Assembly: GCA_036250225.1 (NCBI GenBank)
Contig: JAPZLL010000006.1
Span: 620,001 to 684,000, forward strand
Direction of reading: 5' to 3'
From: Cercophora sp. LCS_1
Lineage: Eukaryota; Ascomycota; Sordariomycetes; Sordariales; Lasiosphaeriaceae
DNA: 64,000 nucleotides
This document shows, piece by piece, positions 60,301 to 64,000 of the stretch (positions within the stretch are counted from its first letter, which is position 1; each line of letters begins with the position of its first letter). The notes beneath the pieces were generated by a model. That model was not told where the DNA came from and searched no databases. It was given only the letters and a program-made list of their open reading frames with translations. A program made the position numbers and the translations under genes.

Positions 60301-63300
60301 AGGCCTGGTGAGTTACCAATCCGATTTGTTGACCAGGAAAGGGGTTGCGACGTTCGTTCATGCTAGCCCGTGCTAAAGCTACCTTACCGTAGCGTCCGTT
60401 TCGTTTTGTTCCTTCGTGTTGTTGGCCTCACACTCACCAACGTCCGACCGTTGGACCTGCGGGACGGGATGGATGGGTGGCGAAAGGGAAGGAATGCTAC
60501 GGGAGGTAGGAATCTCGTGGCAGCCCCGATTGCCGAACCGACGGCTGTGTTTTATTTTTACACACGTTTGGGGGGGGAAGGGGTTTTCGGTGTGCAAAAG
60601 CCATGGAACGCAGGATCAGACACCACAGCACGTTTCGTCAGGCCCTACGGTGACTCAACCAACCGCTAGAGTCGCAACGCATGCCTGCCTCAGCACCGGG
60701 CAGCCAGTAGATGGTAGGTTGTTGTCAACACTCACTCAGCGAAGAAGCAAGGGATTTTGGGGTAACATTGCTTCCCCTCTCCTCCCCCCCACCCCCGAAG
60801 TCGTTCGTTGGGCGGGGCGTTGGAGAGAGAGAGAGGGTAAATACGACCCTAAGGGAGTTCGTACGTTATCCAGACGAATTGCATGTCCACTTTCTAGAAG
60901 CACACCCCCTAGTCCCTAGAATCAGGGAAGTAGCCGCAATACGAAGTGGGTTCCCAATGCGAGGACTGAACGTCCTTGTCGGATTTTGTCGTGCCTCGGG
61001 TTTTTTTTTTCTCGGAATGGGCTGGTGAGTTATGTTGGTTGGATTGACCCTCGGCACGGGAACAAACGACACGGTGAAAGGAAGCGGTGAGATTAGAGTT
61101 GTGTGGATGTTTTCTGGCGGTGTGGAAAGATGCTTGGAGGAGACGATGACGGCATTCTGAGCTTTGCTTTTGTAAGGCGATCCTTGGTGTGAGTGAACAG
61201 GGATCCTCAATCGCGGTGTGGCACAATCGGGGTTCTGGCTTGGGTCAAGGCCTCGTTTTATGCATATAAGCGGTCTGGCGGAGTGTCGCGGGGGAGGATC
61301 AAGCCACGATCCTGGAGCTAGCCTAGGGGTTTTTTTTTTTTGGTGCAATCGAGACTAGGTGTGCTTTTCACTGAGGAGGTTGGTTCAGCAACGAGAAGTT
61401 GGTTTTGCAGGTTTTGCTTTGAGTCTTGCTTTGAGTCTTCTGTCTTTGCGGACGAACACAGAATGTCAGGTGGGAGGACATTGTCTTTCAGTCGGGCTGG
61501 GCCGTGAGTGCCAGGTTCTCGGTGTCACTCAGCTGCAGGAGTTGAGCTGAGGAAATCTACTTCAGCTCTCTTCCCCGGAATTTCAGGGGTAGAGGGCCCT
61601 GAGCCAGCTCACTAGAGCCCAGAGACGCCCTAGAACATGCCCGGCTGGGGAGGCCCGAGGCCGCATTCAAGACAGCTGTTGGTTTCAGGTAACAGCTACT
61701 GCAGTGTGGTGGTGGCAACGGTCCCAGAAAGTCGCTGAAGGATCGACAGGCAAAATACCTTTACTCCGGAATATCTGGAATGCTACGCTGTCGCCCCTGT
61801 CCTAGTTCAGCCTCAACGTCTTGCTCCTGCGACGTAAACAAATATCCGACCACCATGAACAGTTATGCTGGGGTCTTTGCCGGTGTGGATGTTCAATAAT
61901 GTGACGGTCCGTCTTCCCAGAGTCCAGACGGTTTAATGATAGCAAGCGTGCTAACATCGCTGTCAAGTTTTCAATGGGTTCCGTTGCGTCCCAGTTCCCC
62001 GGATCGACCTTGAGCTTTCCAGGTTGGGACAGAGCGCCTCTGCAAGAAAGCGGCGGGCGTGCTAGACCCCGGCGAGCGCGTTGGTGGCTTGCATGGTCAA
62101 GACCTCTGTGCCGTCCCGGCGGCCAGCCATCGCCGGCCACCCGCTGTGCCGTTGCCATATGCCGGTGCCGTCTCAAAGAGGACGACAACCCTTTCGAAGC
62201 GAGTTTCCTTGCTCCGTGTCTCTTCTGACCGTATCCGGCCGCGAACACGCCCTGTCGCCGCTCAAGCGGATGCCGGAGGGTCGCTGTTCAAGGCACAAAC
62301 CGTTTCAGTGAGGACCACGACGGGATACACTACCGCGCTTGCTTGGTGATCGTCCATCTCACGTCCATAATTCCCATGATTATCACCGTGCAGATAGATG
62401 CAGGGCTTCCCTGGTGGCACCGAGCTAACACTTCCATGGTGTCGACTAGCTGCGAGTTTATTTACACGACGTCCTTCTCCTCCTCCCGAAAGGGGGTGGA
62501 CGGACTGCTCTCTGTTTTCTGGGATGACGACACCTCCGCCCAATGAGTGATAACGAGGGGCAAGGGAAATGCACGTCTGAAACGACGGCGCCGCGCCCCG
62601 TACTGCATGCAAGACGCAAGGCAAGCTTTTCTGGTAGCTCCTTCCCAATCTTATCTCCATTAGGCTTCATCTTGGCCCTTGGTGTTCGCCTCTTTCCCCC
62701 CATTTCTTCTCGCCTTATGAGACCGTCGGCCAACCGGTCGATGAGACGACCCTACTTTTTCAGCAACCATCGGAGATATTCTCGTTAGCGCTTGGCTCTT
62801 CTGGTCTCCCAGGCGGCGATGAGCGGCGACGAACGGCGTCCGGGGAGCCAGCCGGCTTGCTTGGTTGCTCTTTCTCCTCATTTTCATGGTACAAAATGGC
62901 TGGGATGACTGAGTCAAGACGGTGCCGACAGTATGTGAGAATCTACGATCGTGGGAGGACGGAGACACGAAGCTAACGTACGCAAGTACCGACATTCCCG
63001 TCCAGGAACCTACATAGATAAGCACTCGGTCACAGGACTGAGGGTCTGTTCTACGTGGTTTGAGCAAACGGTTTCTCCGGGTTTGGCCTTTGTGGGTGGT
63101 AGCAACCGGTTGTGCGATCACTGTTGGGCAACCCGCCGTTGGGCAAGTGAAAAGGGGCAGTATCGGGCTTTCCTTCATATTGCTGTCTCGGGTACTTGAT
63201 ACTTCAATCATACGGCACCTGCGTTTGCCTTGTCGCGATGGATCTTGCCACCGAGTGAGATACTCGTTTGGCGAAGTGCGCAGGCTTCTATTCCACTTTT

Positions 63301-64000
63301 CTCTGCTGACGGTGTTCAGATCCATCGCGGTGGTGCCTTGAACCGTAGTTATATTTTAGTCTATTATTGGAGACGACAACACCGATCTCACCTTACCTCC
63401 CTGCTACCAAGCCTTGACAAAACCAAACAGTCTGCCGAACTATTGCTGTCGTCCCTTCTCATTTTAGTGGATGGGCAAGTATGTTTTCGAGGCCTCCTAC
63501 GACCACTAGAGCTCATTTTCAGAGTTCTCACTAGCTCGAGCAGTTTGTTGCAGGCACCCCACGAAGGTGACTACCAAGTATCGGGTTATATCGCCCGTCA
63601 TTCGATTCGATGGTCGTCGTCTTACAAGCCATCTCACCTTACCTTCAACAAGCAAACAACCATTTCAACCAAGCTTCAGTCCCGCTCATCATGCTTCGCG
63701 GACAGTAATGATCAGCCGACGCTCAAACGGAATGCCTCAACCACACTCATTCGCCTTTTCTCACCTCAGAAAACAAAACACCGATACCCTATACTAACAC
63801 CGTTTTGAGTTCACACGCCCTAACTGGTCGCAGCGTTACATCACACGAAATCCAACCGCGGCTCGGCTAAGATCGACTTACAACAAACCCTGAGCTACCT
63901 TGCTGGGCAAGACTCACTTCACCCCCTGTGGCTCGCTAGCTACCGCGCAATGCAAAGACCCAAGTCGCTTCTCAACCCCATCCACAATATATGCACGGGA
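54377..64000. other. 9.6-kb right-hand gene-free region
   Basis: No gene could be supported up to the window edge. The largest frame (56856-57794, +, 312 codons) has a TATTTAA 16 bp upstream, but its composition is random and it has no domain. The last 700 bp turns pyrimidine-rich and may be the upstream or leader region of a gene beyond the window. Confidence 0.5.

Overview
The window is nuclear DNA of a filamentous ascomycete, most likely a Sordariomycete. The genes are split by short introns (about 48-160 nt) with fungal donor and branch sites. The gene set is fungal: Prp1/Prp6 splicing factor, Snf1 kinase, Dpb2, a peroxin/dysferlin-domain protein, an AflR-type zinc-cluster factor, a Fet3-like multicopper oxidase and a non-reducing polyketide synthase of the melanin type. 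Species cannot be fixed from the sequence alone.

Layout. 1-19.4 kb is a dense housekeeping block. It holds a five-exon ADGF/CECR1-type adenosine deaminase (1160-3547, -), Prp1 (4145-7015, -), an unrecognised 135-aa protein (7518-8073, -), a dysferlin-domain protein with a GC-AG intron (9177-10620, -), a small one-pass membrane protein of the calcofluor-white-hypersensitive type (11652-12175, +), Snf1 (12791-15201, -), an unrecognised mitochondrial-looking 211-aa protein (15691-16485, -) and Dpb2 (17010-19446, +). All exon joins given here were worked out by hand from splice sites, and every spliced total keeps an open frame.

19.4-64 kb is the opposite: only three protein genes and one tRNA in about 44 kb. 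They are a secreted Fet3-like multicopper oxidase (24308-26043, +), a SAT-KS-AT-PT-ACP-ACP-TE polyketide synthase (36683-43347, +), a tRNA-Val(AAC) with an odd T-loop (47528-47601, +) and a single-exon AflR-family regulator (53144-54376, +). They are separated by stretches of 4-10 kb in which I find only overlapping chance reading frames and low-complexity runs.

Working model. The oxidase, the synthase and the regulator, all on the + strand, look like a stretched-out DHN-melanin-type pigment locus. The synthase makes the naphthol precursor, the regulator switches it on, and the Fet3/Abr1-like oxidase may polymerise the pigment or handle iron or copper. Supporting this, the PKS promoter carries a perfect TCG-N5-CGA palindrome, the binding form known for AflR, 345 bp upstream of the start codon and above a TATA box. 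No reductase or scytalone dehydratase is seen in the window, so those steps would have to be encoded elsewhere. The pathway product and the regulatory link are inference.
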